Shown: positions 22,005 through 32,717 of the stretch, piece by piece
How positions within the stretch are numbered: position 1 is the first letter of the stretch
Layout: each line of letters opens with the position of its first letter
Assembly (NCBI RefSeq): GCF_029931775.1
Contig: NC_079321.1
Coordinates: 16,698,501-16,762,500, forward strand
Reading direction: 5' to 3'
Length of the DNA: 64,000 nucleotides
From: Euleptes europaea
Taxonomy: Eukaryota > Chordata > Lepidosauria > Squamata > Sphaerodactylidae
The notes under the pieces: model-generated
The model's input: the letters and a program-made list of their open reading frames with translations, nothing else
What the model was told of the DNA's origin: nothing
Database searches by the model: none
Program-made: the position numbers and the translations under genes

Positions 22005-22150
22005 TAACCCTGTGTGTGTGTGCCATCAAGTCACAACTGTGTGTGTGTGCCATCAAGTCACAACTGATTTATGGTGACCACGTAGGGTTTTCCAGGCAAG
22101 AGACACGGAGAGGTGGGTTTGCCATTGCCTGCCTCTGTGTGGAAGTTGCA
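22005..22150 (-). mobile_element. 5S-type SINE tail
   Basis: 'tgtgccatcaagtcacaac' is repeated in tandem, then 'gattatggtgacc'-like, 'gtagggttttccaggcaaga' and 'ttgccattgcctgcctct'. The 5S-derived head is missing. Confidence 0.75.
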
Positions 22151-22360
22151 CGTTGATGCCATTCTGAAGGGTCCCCCAATTTTGAGAGGATATTTTAGGA
22201 TGATTGAGAGAGGACATGGCAGCCACAGGGGGGAGAACCAGCCTGCCAATCTGTTGGCCTTTACCCATAATGCACTATTCTCCTCTCCTATCAAACCACA
22301 GAGTGGAAGAAGTACTGGAAATTATCAAGCGCGTTTTTTACGCATCTGTTCACTGCCTTG

Positions 22361-22572
22361 AACACATGAAGCTGCCTTATGCTGAATCAGACCCTTGGTC
22401 CATCAAAGTCAGTATTGTCTACTCAGACAGGCAGTGGCTCTCCAGGGTCTCAGGCAGAGGTCTTTCACATCACCTGCTTGCCTAGCCCTTTAACTGGAGA
22501 TGCCAGGGATTGAACCTGGGACCTTCTGTATGCCAAGCAGATGCTCTACCACTAAGCCGCAGCCCCTCCCCT
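22361..22572 (-). mobile_element. SINE-C, tRNA-derived
   Basis: Antisense full-length copy: 'gaacacatgaagctgcctta', 'tttaactggagatgccaggg', 'atgctctaccactaagccgc', 'agcccctccc'. Confidence 0.9.
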
Positions 22573-23734
22573 TGAAAGACTCCAAGCCATTCTTGTTCTT
22601 CTGAAACTGTTGTACGGTATCTGTGTCCATTACCTTTGAAAATCAAGCAATTTCAATGTCCAAACTGCTCTTAATAAGAGTATTTTCTTAAATATTATCT
22701 ACAGAGATAATCTGGCCCCAGCCATGCCCTTTTATCTGGGCTGACTGTTGCCATCTGCTGGTGATCCATTGTTTAAATGGAAAAGGGTTTTTGTTTTATA
22801 TGAAAAGGTGTGCTAAATTGAGCATTAAAACTGTAATCCAAATAACAAATGCCTCCTAAATATGCCGAGCTGATAAATCTTAACTGGGCTTGGGAAGGGG
22901 GGAATCTGCAAAACCAATTCTTTATGCTATAAAAATTGAAGTTCTTCCTGAAAGCTTTCCCCGCCTAGTTGTAAAGTTGCTCTAGAGGAACCTTCCTTCT
23001 CAGACATCGTTCTTGAGTTGAGAAACATGTATATACCCCAAGCAATGTTGTCTGGTAAAAATTAGAAACGAAAGGTCACGCTGTGAGCATAAAAGTGTTT
23101 TTGTGAAGACTCTGCACATTCGTGTTTTGGGTTCATGTTTACCTCAAAGTAAACCTGAGGCAAAAGATAACAGATGTCTGATCTCAGAGATCATAGCGAT
23201 TATACATTTGGCATGCAAGAGCTTGAGTTGATCGAGTTTATAGAAGTATGCTTGGAAGCCTCTAGACAAGCTATAAATGAAAGAGCTAAGTGGAGTGATC
23301 TTTTTTTCCCCTTCAATGAAGCAGCCCCCAGTTTGAAACAAGCTTTGCCCAGCTATAAATTTTGTGGCTTGTGGAATGTGTGTGAAGAAAAGCATTCTTT
23401 AAGTATGCATTTGGAAGAACGAGCAAAGAGGAATGAGGAGTGAAAATTCTCGGGCTCAAGCAAATTTTTACCTATGCAATTTGGGGAGTTAAAGGAGAGA
23501 TTTCTGGATGTGTTTATGCTTGCTTCTTTTCCTTTTATTTCTCATGCATGTATGTAGCTGTTGCTTTCCCTGAGCTTGTTGTTTTGTATTATATTTGTGT
23601 TATATTTGTATTATATTTGTGTTATCACTGCAACGGTCATGTAAGGTCCTTGAGATACATTTGTTTTGATATGTATTTTGATGATTACTAATATAGTCTT
23701 TAATTCAGATTGAGCTGTGGTGCTGTTCATTATT
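22573..23734. other. No recognised feature
   Basis: AT-rich, single-copy-looking. A short 'ttatatttgtgttatatttg' tandem lies at 23588-23625. No gene. Confidence 0.45.
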
Positions 23735-23937
23735 CCTAACTGCCAGGTAGTAGCAGGAGATCTCCTGCTAAGTCAACTGATCTCCAGCTGATAGAGATCA
23801 GATCACCTGGAGAAAAATGGCCGCTTTGGCAATTGGACTCTATGGCATTGAAGTCCCTCCCCTCCCCAAACCCCACCCTCTTCAGGCTCCGCCCTCAAAA
23901 TCTCCCGCTGGTTGAGAAGAGGGACTTGGCAACCCTA
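23735..23937 (+). mobile_element. hAT-MITE-1, degenerate left end
   Basis: 'ctgccaggtagtagcaggag' through 'ggccgctttggcaattggac' to 'gggacttggcaaccctaa'. Confidence 0.87.
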
Positions 23938-24072
23938 ATGATGTCACATCATCAGCCACATTTAGCCTCATATTGATGTCATAAAGCTGAGACAGGCTGA
24001 GGGCTCTTACTTTGCATAGGTTTCCTGATGTCAGCATATTCTACTAGTTACATTTTTTTTGACGGCATAAAT

Positions 24073-24383
24073 AAAAGAAGAAGAGTTGGTTTTTATATGC
24101 TGACTTTCTCTACCACTTAAGAACGAATCAAACCGGCTCAAAATCACCTTCCCTTCCCCTCCCCACAACAGACACCCTGTGAGGGAGGTGGAGCTGAGAG
24201 AGCTCTAAGAGAGCGGTGACTAGCCCAAGGTCACCCAGCTGGCTTTGTGTGTAGGAGTGGGGAAACCAACCCAGTTCACCAGATTAGCGTCCGCCGGTGA
24301 TGTGGAGGAGTGGGAATCAAACCCGGTCCACCGGATTAGAGTGCACTGCTCCAAACCACTGCTCTTAACCACTACATGAATAA
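24073..24383 (-). mobile_element. SINE-B, full length
   Basis: Antisense from 'aagaagaagagttggttttt' through 'aaggtcacccagctggcttt' to 'caaaccactgctcttaacca'. Confidence 0.9.
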
Positions 24384-24875
24384 ATAATGAATGAATTATC
24401 GGTTTGGCTATTTGATGACATCACAAAGTGAAATTAGAATGAGGACACCCCTCCCCTCAATGAACAGTTAACCAATGAATATGTGCAATTTGTGAAGGGG
24501 CGGCAAAATGTTTCACCCCACATCCCCCATCACATAAACACACTTCATCATAGACCTAGAAAATGCACTATTGTTAAAGAAAGGGATGGGCCTCTTAAAG
24601 CATAATTTAACTTTCCAGTTCCTCCAGTTTTAATTATAATTTTATTACACAAAACACCAGGTTTTGAGGGGGGGGGAACTTTCATGGGTACTTTAAAAAA
24701 GTAAAACGCATTTCTATCAGGACTTGTTAGATCATTTCACACATGATTCAAACTTGGTTTTTCCACTGTATGGGAGCTGTACAGCCTGATACATGATTTG
24801 CCACCACGTATTGTGGCATTTATGCTTTTCTAGGTAAACATTTAAAATTTGTAAGAATACAAAATGGCCCACAGC
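24384..24875. other. No recognised feature
   Basis: AT-rich, single-copy-looking; no gene. Confidence 0.45.
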
Positions 24876-25080
24876 TAGGGTTGCCAGGTCCCTCTTCGCC
24901 ACCGGCGAGAGGTTTTCGAAGCGGAGCCTGAGGAGGGCAGGGTTTGGAGAGGGACTACAAGCCCATAGAGTCCAATGGCCAAAGCGGCCATTTTCTCCAG
25001 GTGCACTGATCTCTATCGGCTGGAGATCAGTTGTAATAGCAGGAGATCTTCAGCTAGTACCTGGAGGTTGGCAACCCCTA
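24876..25080 (-). mobile_element. hAT-MITE-1, full length with perfect target duplication
   Basis: TAGGGTTGCCAGG to GGCAACCCCTA, flanked by the perfect 8-bp duplication CCCACAGC at 24868-24875 and 25081-25088. Confidence 0.92.
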
Positions 25081-25462
25081 CCCACAGCAGCACCAACGTT
25101 GTTCATGCTCTGCTGCCACTGAGTGTTAAGCAATGTGTGATTTTGAAAAAAGGGAAGTGGCCAAGTGCCAGACCCTCAGAGGAGGAAGCCCTGAAGCAAG
25201 CTCAGCAGGGAGGCCATGAGATCCAGACTGTTTTTCTGCGCTTTTTTCCAGAGAGCTCAAGGCAGCATGAACCAAGTTATGAACCAACTTTTTCATTATT
25301 GGTATAGTTTAGAATGCGGAAGAGATACTGGACGAATGTTCTAGGCTTTGCATTTGTGCGGCAGGTCCAGCGGAGGCACAATCCCATTTAAGCTCCTTGT
25401 GTTTTGTGCACCCTTGAGAGGAAAGAGGGATATGCACTGTACACTACCTCACTCAGCAGGAT
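25081..25462. other. No recognised feature
   Basis: No gene or repeat recognised. Confidence 0.4.
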
Positions 25463-25802
25463 ATAATGCCATAGAGTCCACCCTCCTCAGCAGCCATTTT
25501 ATCCAGGGGAAATTATCTTTGTCGCTGGAGATAGGGTTGCCAACTGCCAGGTGCTAGCTGGAGATCTCCTGCTATTACAACTGAGCTCCAGCCGATAGAA
25601 ATCAGTTCACCTGGAGAAAAATGGCCACTTTGGCAATTGGACTCTATGGCACCGAAGTCCCTCCCCTCCCCAAACCCTGCCCTCATCAGGCTCCGCCCCA
25701 AAAATCTCCCGCTGGTGGCGAAGAGGGACCTGGCAGCCCTACGTGGAGATCAGTTGTAACTCCAGGAAATCTCCAAGGCCTGCATGGAGAATGGCAACCC
25801 TA
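25463..25802 (-). mobile_element. Older hAT-MITE-1 relative, interrupted by a younger copy
   Basis: 'catagagtccaccctcctca ... cgctggaga' continues after the insert as 'tggagatcagttgtaactcc' and ends 'gagaatggcaaccctag'. The left end is missing. Confidence 0.75.
25532..25741 (+). mobile_element. hAT-MITE-1, nested in an older relative
   Basis: Complete copy, TAGGGTTGCCAACTG to CTGGCAGCCCTA. The flanking octamers gctggaga and cgtggaga are similar, consistent with insertion into the sister element. Confidence 0.87.
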
Positions 25803-25885
25803 GTTCCTATTGGGAAGAGCAGTGGGGTATAAATAAATAAATAAAATCAAGGTAATTAAAAATTATCACTCTCTTTCCTTTACCT

Positions 25886-26040
25886 AGGGTTGCCAGCTCT
25901 GGGTTGGCAAATAACTGAAGATTTTGGGTGTGGAGCCTGAGGAGGGCGGGGTTTGGAGAGGGGAGGGAGTTCAATCCCACAGAGACCAATTGCCAAAGCA
26001 GCCCTTTTCTCCAGATCTCCAGCCACCTCCTGGACGTTAT
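25886..26040 (-). mobile_element. hAT-MITE-1 variant, right part displaced
   Basis: TAGGGTTGCCAGCTCTGGG start and 'gcctgaggagggcggggttt' body, up to 'agccacctcctgg'. A matching right end, 'gtacctggaggttggcaacc', appears only at 26648-26671. About 0.6 kb, including a fold-back, may therefore have inserted within it. Confidence 0.7.
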
Positions 26041-26162
26041 ACTAAAGGGAACAACAGCACGCTGGCTCTATCTTGATAAACCTCTAACTGGAGTATAAAG
26101 TGACCACAATCAGTCTGCAGGACAGGTATTAAAAATCTTACCCCAACATACTCCAACATAGT

Positions 26163-26344
26163 TGAAATGTTAATACTGTTAACCCTCCAAATGGACTAGA
26201 CAGGGATCCAGGCATAACCCTGTTTCAACAGAGTCTTCATCAGGATCCACTGTGAGTATAACATCAGTATAGGTAACGTGTGGGTATACTGATGTTATAC
26301 TCACTGTCTAGTCCATTTGGAGGGTTCACAGTATTAACATTTCA
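26163..26344. repeat. Fold-back repeat with two pairs of inverted arms
   Basis: Outer arms are 26163-26203 and 26304-26344 (about 41 bp; 'ccctccaaatggactagaca' pairs with 'tgtctagtccatttggaggg'). Inner arms are 26252-26271 and 26285-26304 ('tataacatcagtata' pairs with 'tatactgatgttata'). A 48-nt segment lies unpaired between the outer and inner left arms. No coding sequence. Confidence 0.8.
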
Positions 26345-26671
26345 TTGTTACAAGGAACCTTTGGATTTACGTCTTTGCACCATGGTCATTGCACCTAGGA
26401 TTAAAGCCCAGCATTGATTCATTGCTCTCCGGGGAGAGCAAGATGTATGGACAATGTTCTCAAGGAGATATTTGCCTGTGGACTTTTTTTGAGGTTTCTT
26501 GCTGTGTATTAGGTACAAGGATATTTGCTGTATGATTGTGGATGTCTTATATTACACATGTTTAACATTTTCTAAATATTGTGTTAGCACGTTCTTCACT
26601 GCTGTTCTTTGATTCTACCTTCCTAACAGCAGGCTAACTCTTTTTGTGGTACCTGGAGGTTGGCAACCCTA

Positions 26672-27319
26672 GTTCGGGATGAGAGTTCCAAAACCTTTTG
26701 AAGTTCCCCGCCTTGCCACGCCGGAGCTTTGCTTTTGCTGCATATAGCAGCTGCGAGTTCACCTAAAGCGGTCCGTGACCTGGAGCGCCCTGTCATGCGC
26801 AAACCCATAACAGGGCTCTTGACAATTGGCTTAGTTTCCAGGGCAGCAAGAATGTGGGCAGCTCAACTGCCTAAACTGTCCCACCTTGCCTCTTTTCTCT
26901 AAATATGTTAATTTAAGGAAAATTGCCGCCTAGGGCAATGCACCTGAATCTTTCCCTCTCTGAAACCACCAACCATGTAATGCACAGTTACATTCATTCT
27001 TCTCCCTTTATAGTCCCCCCTAATTAGTTGGAACTGCAATTAACAAGAAGATTGGGTTCACTTTAGCATGATACACCTGCGAATACCAGCAGCTTATGTA
27101 GCTTCTTGTAAGGTATGTGTAAAAGGTGGGGTGGGGAGGGGATGAAGTTAGGGTGGAGTGCAAGAGGAAAAGGCTGGATTTTACTAGGAGTTCGTGTCTC
27201 CCAGAGGATTCTTTAAATTGCAGGAGGCAAGAGATACCTGTGTTGGACCATGAGAACTGTAATCTAATTGCCTGGTGGACGGCAACGGTCGTGTTTCATA
27301 GACTTCTTTGGGTTTCCGT
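26672..27319. other. No recognised feature
   Basis: Single-copy-looking sequence; no gene recognised. Confidence 0.45.
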
Positions 27320-27874
27320 TTCAGTCACCTTTATTGGCATGATAATAATAACAACAAAAGTGCATACACGTACTCCATCTCGCTCGGAAGGGTCTCACAT
27401 ACGATATAACTAAAACATGGCTATCAAATGAAAACTCTTCAGTTTAAACGCTGTAATAATACATTCTTCCGGACAGCAGATAAGAACCACAGCTAACACC
27501 AACTTACACCAGCGCCCTTTTATTTATTGGTACCCAGTATCTATCAATTGACTCAGTTGGTTTTATTTATTTATTTCCTTACCCTCTTGTTGTTGTTGTT
27601 TTAAAATAATAATTGTCAGAAATTCTGCCACATGTTCGGAAACAACAGCTGTCGTGTCCGCTAATAAAAATGTGATGCCATCATATGCTGGATTTTTTAA
27701 GGGCATAATATGAGGGTTAATTAGTTCTGGATGTTGTTTATAATACAGGGGACAATATAGAAGAATGTGCTCTACTGATTCTGGTTCTCTCAACTGACAG
27801 TTGCAAAGTCTTTTGTTCCGGGGAATACCCTGATATCTGCCAGAAACTATGGCTGATGGGACTTCTTTGGGGGG
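27320..27874 (-). mobile_element. LINE 3' end with C-terminal ORF2 remnant
   Basis: On the minus strand an open frame ends at 27563. It encodes a C-terminal piece with the pattern RLCNCQLREPESVEHILLYC, i.e. C-x-C followed by H-x-x-x-x-C. This zinc-knuckle-like motif is seen at the C-terminus of several non-LTR retrotransposon ORF2 proteins. The 3'UTR lies to the left and starts at a 'cctttattggcat' block. The upstream part is cut off by a MITE at 27875. The clade is not certain. Confidence 0.65.
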
Positions 27875-28083
27875 TAGGTTTGCCGGGTCCCTCTTCGCCA
27901 CTGGAGGGAGGTTTTTGGGTCGGAGCCTGAGGAGGGCAGGATTTAGGGAGGGGAGGGACTTCAGTGCCATAGAGTCTAATTGCCAAAGTGGCCAGTTTCT
28001 CCAGGTGAACTGATCTCTATCGGCTGGAGATCAGTTGTGATAGCAGGAGATCTCCTGCCACCATCTGGTGGTTGGCAACTCTA
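27875..28083 (-). mobile_element. hAT-MITE-1 inserted in a LINE
   Basis: TAGGTTTGCC to GGCAACTCTA. The flanking octamers ttgggggg (27867-27874) and ttggaggg (28084-28091) match at 7 of 8 positions. Confidence 0.88.
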
Positions 28084-28189
28084 TTGGAGGGAGAATCGTT
28101 AAAGCAATGCCTTGCATTGGGCTTACTCCTGTTAGTGAGAGATTATGCAAGCTTCAGAGTTAGCTCTCTCAAAAGGCCGCCTGTATTGC

Positions 28190-28465
28190 CTTTGAATCTG
28201 TTTATTTATTTGCTTATTTGTTAGGCTTGTATGCCACCCTTTCCTGACTTACATTCAGGCTCAGAGCAGCCGACATTGTATTAATACAGTTACAAACCCA
28301 ACAATTTACAGGTTAAGACCACAGAATCACTTAAGAATTAACCTCGGTGCCCTAAAACCATATCATAAGACACTGGTCTTCCTATTCAGAGGGAAGGAGT
28401 AAGGGAAACAATATATAAATAGGGTAGATCACGATGGGTAGCTTAGTCTGCCACTAGCAGTAGAA
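28190..28465 (-). repeat. Probable interspersed repeat, 3'UTR-like
   Basis: Starts '(ttta)n' then 'ttgtatgccaccctttcctg' and 'ggctcagagcagccgaca', resembling LINE-like repeat ends common in squamates. Its likely continuation is at 28740-28985, beyond the fold-back element. Family not identified. Confidence 0.45.
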
Positions 28466-28655
28466 AAGGACACGAGTCCAGTAGCAGCTTAAAGACTAAC
28501 AAAATTTCTGGCAGGGTGTGAGCTTTCACGAGCCACATCTCACTTCTTCAGATACAGCTAGAACGAACAAGTGAGCTGTGGCTCACGAAAGCTCATACCC
28601 TGCCAGAAATTTTGTTAGTCTTTAAGGTGTTACTGGACTCTTGCTCTTTTCAACT
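28466..28655. mobile_element. Fold-back element ('aaagactaac' family)
   Basis: Two arms of about 85 bp pair almost perfectly: 'gtagaaaaggacacgagtcc ... ctcacttcttcag' with 'gtgagctgtggctcacgaaa ... ttgctctttt'. They are separated by about 15 nt. The same family, internally amplified, lies at 57378-58067. Confidence 0.82.
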
Positions 28656-28679
28656 TTAAAAAGGATAGTAAATAATAAA

Positions 28680-28724
28680 AAGGAAGGGAGAGAGGGAAGG
28701 GAAGGGAAGGGAAGGGAGGGGAAG
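28680..28724 (+). repeat. (GGGAA)n microsatellite
   Basis: Successive 'gggaa' units with minor variation. Confidence 0.9.
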
Positions 28725-28739
28725 GAGGGCACCAAGATA

Positions 28740-28985
28740 GAAACCATCACTGTCCTCAACTGAAGGCCTGACAGAACATCTCAGTCTTACAGGCCCTGTG
28801 GAATTGCTTCAGGTCCCTCAGGGCCTGGGTCTCACTTGACAGCGAGGTCCACCAGGCCGTGGCCAGAGCCGAAAAGGCCTTGGCTCTGGTTGAGGACAGC
28901 CGGCTGCCGGACAATTTAGGGCCAGAGACCATCATTTCACTAGCTTGGAAGAGCTTCGGCAGTAGGCACCTGAGCAGATTTGCAA
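28740..28985 (-). repeat. Probable interspersed repeat fragment
   Basis: The minus-strand frame reads like a squamate repeat ('ALRDLKQFHRACKTEMFCQA'). The surrounding DNA 'cacttgacagcgaggtccac' and 'ggccttggctctggttgagg' looks repeated, but no second copy is in this window. Assignment rests on memory of similar repeats. Confidence 0.4.
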
Positions 28986-29437
28986 CGTTTGATTGAAAAC
29001 CTTTCCTTGGAGTGTGCTGACTTAACATCGGTGTGCGATCCTCGCTCTCTACATTAACATCGCTGGTAATTAGCCGTACCTTAGGGCCACCTCTGCCTTT
29101 GGCAGTACTCACTGTCCATCCTGATTTACTCACTGGATTGTGGCGGAATCCGGCAGAGCCTGCCTAAGCAGCCTTTCCCAGAAGTAGGGTGACTCAGACA
29201 AGTCCCCCAGACTTAAAAAGTGAGGCTTCCCCCTCAGGATCTTCGCAAGCTTTCTTTGGCCCTCGCTCCGGTTTCTGAGCTTTCCATTCCTTCTTGCTGC
29301 TGTAGTGTTCCCTTCTGCTTGTGGTCCGGATTAGGGTTCTCTCCCACTCTCAGGTTCATACAGCAGAGATGGGTATGCTCAAAACACACCTATTGATTAA
29401 CAAAGGAGATACAGGGACACAAGCCACTGGGTTCGGA
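28986..29437. other. No recognised feature
   Basis: No gene recognised. Confidence 0.4.
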
Positions 29438-29645
29438 ACAGGGGCTGTGGCTTAGTGGTAGAGCATCTGCTTGGCATGCAGAAGGTCTCAGGTTCAATCC
29501 CTGGCATCTCCAGTTGAAGGGACTAGACAGGTAGGTGATGTGAAAGACCCCTGCCTGAGACCCTGGAGAGCTGCTGCTGGTCTGAGTAGACAATAATGAC
29601 TTTGATGGACCAAGGGTCTGACTCAGTGTCAGCTTCATGTGCTGG
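29438..29645 (+). mobile_element. SINE-C, tRNA-derived
   Basis: Sense copy: 'gggctgtggcttagtggtag', 'cttggcatgcagaaggtctc', 'aggttcaatccctgg', 'ctgagtagacaataatgact', 'gtcagcttcatgtgct'. Confidence 0.9.
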
Positions 29646-29691
29646 AAAGGGTAGCCTCTACTCCTAGCTAACAAACAGAATGAACTATGCA

Positions 29692-29842
29692 TAGGGTTGC
29701 CAACCTCCAGGTACCAGCTGGAGAGCTCCTGCTATTACAACTGATCTCCAGCCGATAGAGATCAGTTCCCCTGGAGGAAATGGCCGCTTTGGCAACTGGA
29801 CTCCCCTCCCCAAACCCCACCTTCCTCAGGACTCCACCCTGT
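29692..29842 (+). mobile_element. hAT-MITE-1, right end missing
   Basis: TAGGGTTGCCAACCTCC to 'cctcaggactccaccctg'; the terminal 60 bp are absent. Confidence 0.87.
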
Positions 29843-30245
29843 CAGACTAAACCAACTCACACAAATATTGGGGAGGGGGTAAGCAGACTGTTCCATTGTG
29901 ATGTATGCATAAGTATGGCACATTACTGCATTATAGATACTTATCTGCAAGTACGAGACATATTTTACAAGTACAAGACATATTTTACATACCACCAGTG
30001 GTTGAAGAACTGCCAGAGCTGTAGTGGTCAAACCTTCCCTCCTTCCTGTAGTAGCTACAGATATCAATGACATCTACTCCATTTTTACCCACCCAAGTTC
30101 TTCCAACTTTCTCTGCCAACTTTACCTACCCAAGTTCCTCCACCTGGCATGCTCTTACAACTGCTTATGAGCAGGAATGCACCATTCTTCAGTTTCTGTT
30201 GCATTGATATTTAAACCGCTGAGTTTTAAAAAGTTGGTAAGAGAA
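29843..30245. other. No recognised feature
   Basis: Contains a short direct repeat 'gacatattttacaagtac/gacatattttacatacc' at 29957-29995. No gene. Confidence 0.4.
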
Positions 30246-30514
30246 CTTAGAGAGCCAGTGTAGTGTAGTGGTTAAGGTGACAGACTATGACCTAGGAAAC
30301 CCAAGTTCAAGTCCCCACTTGAGCCATGGAAGCTTGCTGGGTGACCTTGGGCCAGTCACACACTCTCAGCCCTGACCCCTGGCTAGTATTTGGATGGGAG
30401 ACCTCCAAGAAATACCAGGGCCATGGCGTGGAGGCAGGCAATGGCAAACCACCTCTGAACCTATCTTGCCTTGAAATCCCTACAGGGTTGCCATAAGTCA
30501 GATGTGACTTGACA

Positions 30515-30555
<41 letters not shown>
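30246..30555 (+). mobile_element. Composite SINE: SINE-A head joined to 5S-type body, followed by (GA)n
   Basis: 30248-30378 is a SINE-A head ('agtgtagtgtagtggttaag', 'ccaagttcaagtccccactt'). 30379-30520 then matches a 5S rRNA-derived stretch ('agtatttggatgggagacct', 'aagaaataccaggg') and the 5S-SINE tail ('ggcaatggcaaaccacctct', 'gccataagtcagatgtgact'). A (GA)n tract closes it at 30515-30554. Confidence 0.8.
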
Positions 30556-30557
<2 letters not shown>

Positions 30558-30577
30558 TTATCCTGCGAGTCTCATCA

Positions 30578-30897
30578 TGAGAGCCAGCGTGGTGTAGTGG
30601 TTAAGAGTGGTGGTTTGGAGCGGTGGACTCATATCTGGAGAACCGAGTTTGATTCTCAGCTCCTCCACATGAGTGGCGGAGGCTAATCTGGTGAACTGGA
30701 TTTGTTTCCCCACTCCTACGCACAAAGCCAGCTGGGTGACCTTGGGCAAGTTACAGCTTTGTTAGAGCTCTCTCAGCCCCACCTAACTCACAGGGTGTCT
30801 GTTGTGGGGAGGGGAAGGTAAGATGATTTTAAGCCAGTTTGAGTCTCCCTTAAGTGGTAGAGAAAGTCGGGATATAAAACCAACTGTTCTTCTTCTT
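30578..30897 (+). mobile_element. SINE-B, full length
   Basis: 'gagccagcgtggtgtagtgg' through 'ggctaatctggtgaactgga' and 'gggtgtctgttgtggggagg' to 'aaaaccaactgttcttcttc'. Confidence 0.93.
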
Positions 30898-31091
30898 GGG
30901 AGAATCCCACAAAGCCATCAAAACACTCCAGACTGCTCTGGTTGGAGTTTAATATAGATTGGAGAATAATTATAACCAAGCTTTGAATTTGTACCAGGAG
31001 GGCTGCTGTTACAAGATGACCTTCAGCAGGGGGAAGAACAGTTCTTGCTATTTCTTGTGCAACCACCAAGGCACACCAATAGTATTCTCAT

Positions 31092-31309
31092 TAGGGTTGC
31101 CAGCTTCAACTTAGGAAATTCCTGGAGATTTGGTGGTGGCGCCTGAGGAGGGCAGAGTTTGAAGAGGAGAGGGAGCTCAGAGGGGATGCGATGTCCCTCT
31201 AGAACTCCCATTTCTGTCGCTTCCTCCAGGGGAACTGATCTCTGTAGTCTGGAAGTCAGTTGCCATTCTGGGAGAATCCCAATCCCCCACCTTGAGGTTC
31301 GTAACCCTA
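31092..31309 (-). mobile_element. hAT-MITE-1 diverged subfamily
   Basis: TAGGGTTGCCAGC to GTAACCCTA. The flanking octamers attctcat and tttctcat match at 7 of 8. The body is diverged from the common subfamily ('aaattcctggagatttggtg'). Confidence 0.85.
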
Positions 31310-31868
31310 TTTCTCATAGGTTTCTTCCACACAGGCCGCAAAAACATGCTCCCATCTCAGCAGCAGCAAGCAGTGCCGGAGTGGGTAGGAACGGCCTCCC
31401 AACGGGGAGTTGGCCAAAGCCCAGGTCTACACAGGCAGATGACCTGGGCTCCCGAAGGGGACTTTGCCAGAGGCCAGGCCTTCCAAAGGGTTTGCTAGGG
31501 GGATGACCTAGGCTCCCGACACTCCCCACTCCTTCCCCTTTCCCTGGTCATGCCTGCACTAAAGCACAGACATGATGGCAGTCATACTGGGACCCTCCAA
31601 GATCCTGAAAATACCCCTTTCCCCTCACTTTCTCTCTTTCTGATGAGCTGCCCCATGCCATTTTGAAAGTGGAACTTAGCTCCACCCTCCCTAGCCATGG
31701 AAGGCACATGGATATTCCCTCCGCAGCCACTTTGAGGATTCCACTTTCAACTGAAGAAAAACATCTCAAAGGGGAAAGCCCTGAGAAGGAACTCCATGAG
31801 TCATGCTTGGAAGAACCACAACATCATGAATATATATGTTTTCCTTTGATCAGGGGTGTTTGAGTGTC
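31310..31868. other. No recognised feature
   Basis: No gene recognised; overlapping short frames on both strands only. Confidence 0.4.
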
Positions 31869-32092
31869 TAGGATTGCCAAAATCCCAGTGGAGTCTGGCA
31901 ATCTCCAGAAATTACAACTGATCTCCAGAATACAGAGATCAATTCCTTTGGAGAAAATGGCTGCTTTGGAGGGTGGACTATATGCCATTATACCCTGCTG
32001 ATGCCCCTCCCCTTGCCCAAACCCTGCCCTCTCCAGGCTTCACTCCCCAAATCTCCAGGTGTTTCTCAATCTGGAGTTGGCAGCCCTATGAA
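31869..32092 (+). mobile_element. hAT-MITE-1 diverged subfamily
   Basis: 'taggattgccaaaatcccag' to 'gttggcagccctatg', with 'gagatcaattcctttggaga' and 'aatggctgctttggagggtg' in the body. Confidence 0.75.
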
Positions 32093-32093
32093 T

Positions 32094-32717
32094 GCCAGCC
32101 TGGTGTAGTGGTTAAGAGCAGTGGTTTGGAGCAGTGGACTCCAAACCCGATCTGGAGGATTGGGTTTAATTCCCCACTCCTCCACATGAGCGGGGGACGC
32201 TAATCTGGTGAACTGGGCTGGTTTCCCCACTCCTATACATGAAGCCAAGGAGCCCCGTGGCGCAGAGTGGTAACCTGCAGTACTGCAGTCCAAGCTCTGC
32301 TCACGACCCAACGGAAGTCGGTTTCAGGTCGCCAGCTCAAGGTAGACTCAGCCTTCCATCCTTCTGAGGTCGGTAAAATGAGTACCCAGCTTGCTGGGGG
32401 TAAAGGGAAGATGACTGGGGAAGGCACTGGCAAACCACCCCGTAAACAAAGTCTGCCAAGTCAACTTCGGGATGTGATATCACCCCATGGGTCAGGAATG
32501 ACCCGGTGCTCGCACAGGGGACTGCCTTTACCTTTTATACATGAAGCCAGCTTGGTGACCTTGGGCTAGTCACAGTTCTGTTAGAGGTCTCTCAGCCTCA
32601 CCTCTCTCACAGGGTGTCTGTTGTGGGGAGGAGAAGGTGATTGTAAGCTAGTTTGATTCTTCCTTAAGTGGTAGAGAAAGTTGACATATAAAAACCAACT
32701 CTTCTTCTTCTTCTGTG
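32094..32717 (+). mobile_element. SINE-B, split by a Sauria SINE
   Basis: Left part 'agcctggtgtagtggttaag ... ttccccactcctatacatga'; right part 'agccagcttggtgaccttgg ... aaaaccaactcttcttcttc'. Confidence 0.9.
32248..32535 (+). mobile_element. Sauria SINE with 14-bp target duplication
   Basis: Full length from 'aggagccccgtggcgcagag' to 'gggactgcctttacctttt'. It is flanked by the perfect target duplication TATACATGAAGCCA (32234-32247 and 32536-32549). The duplication length fits LINE-driven insertion. Confidence 0.94.
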
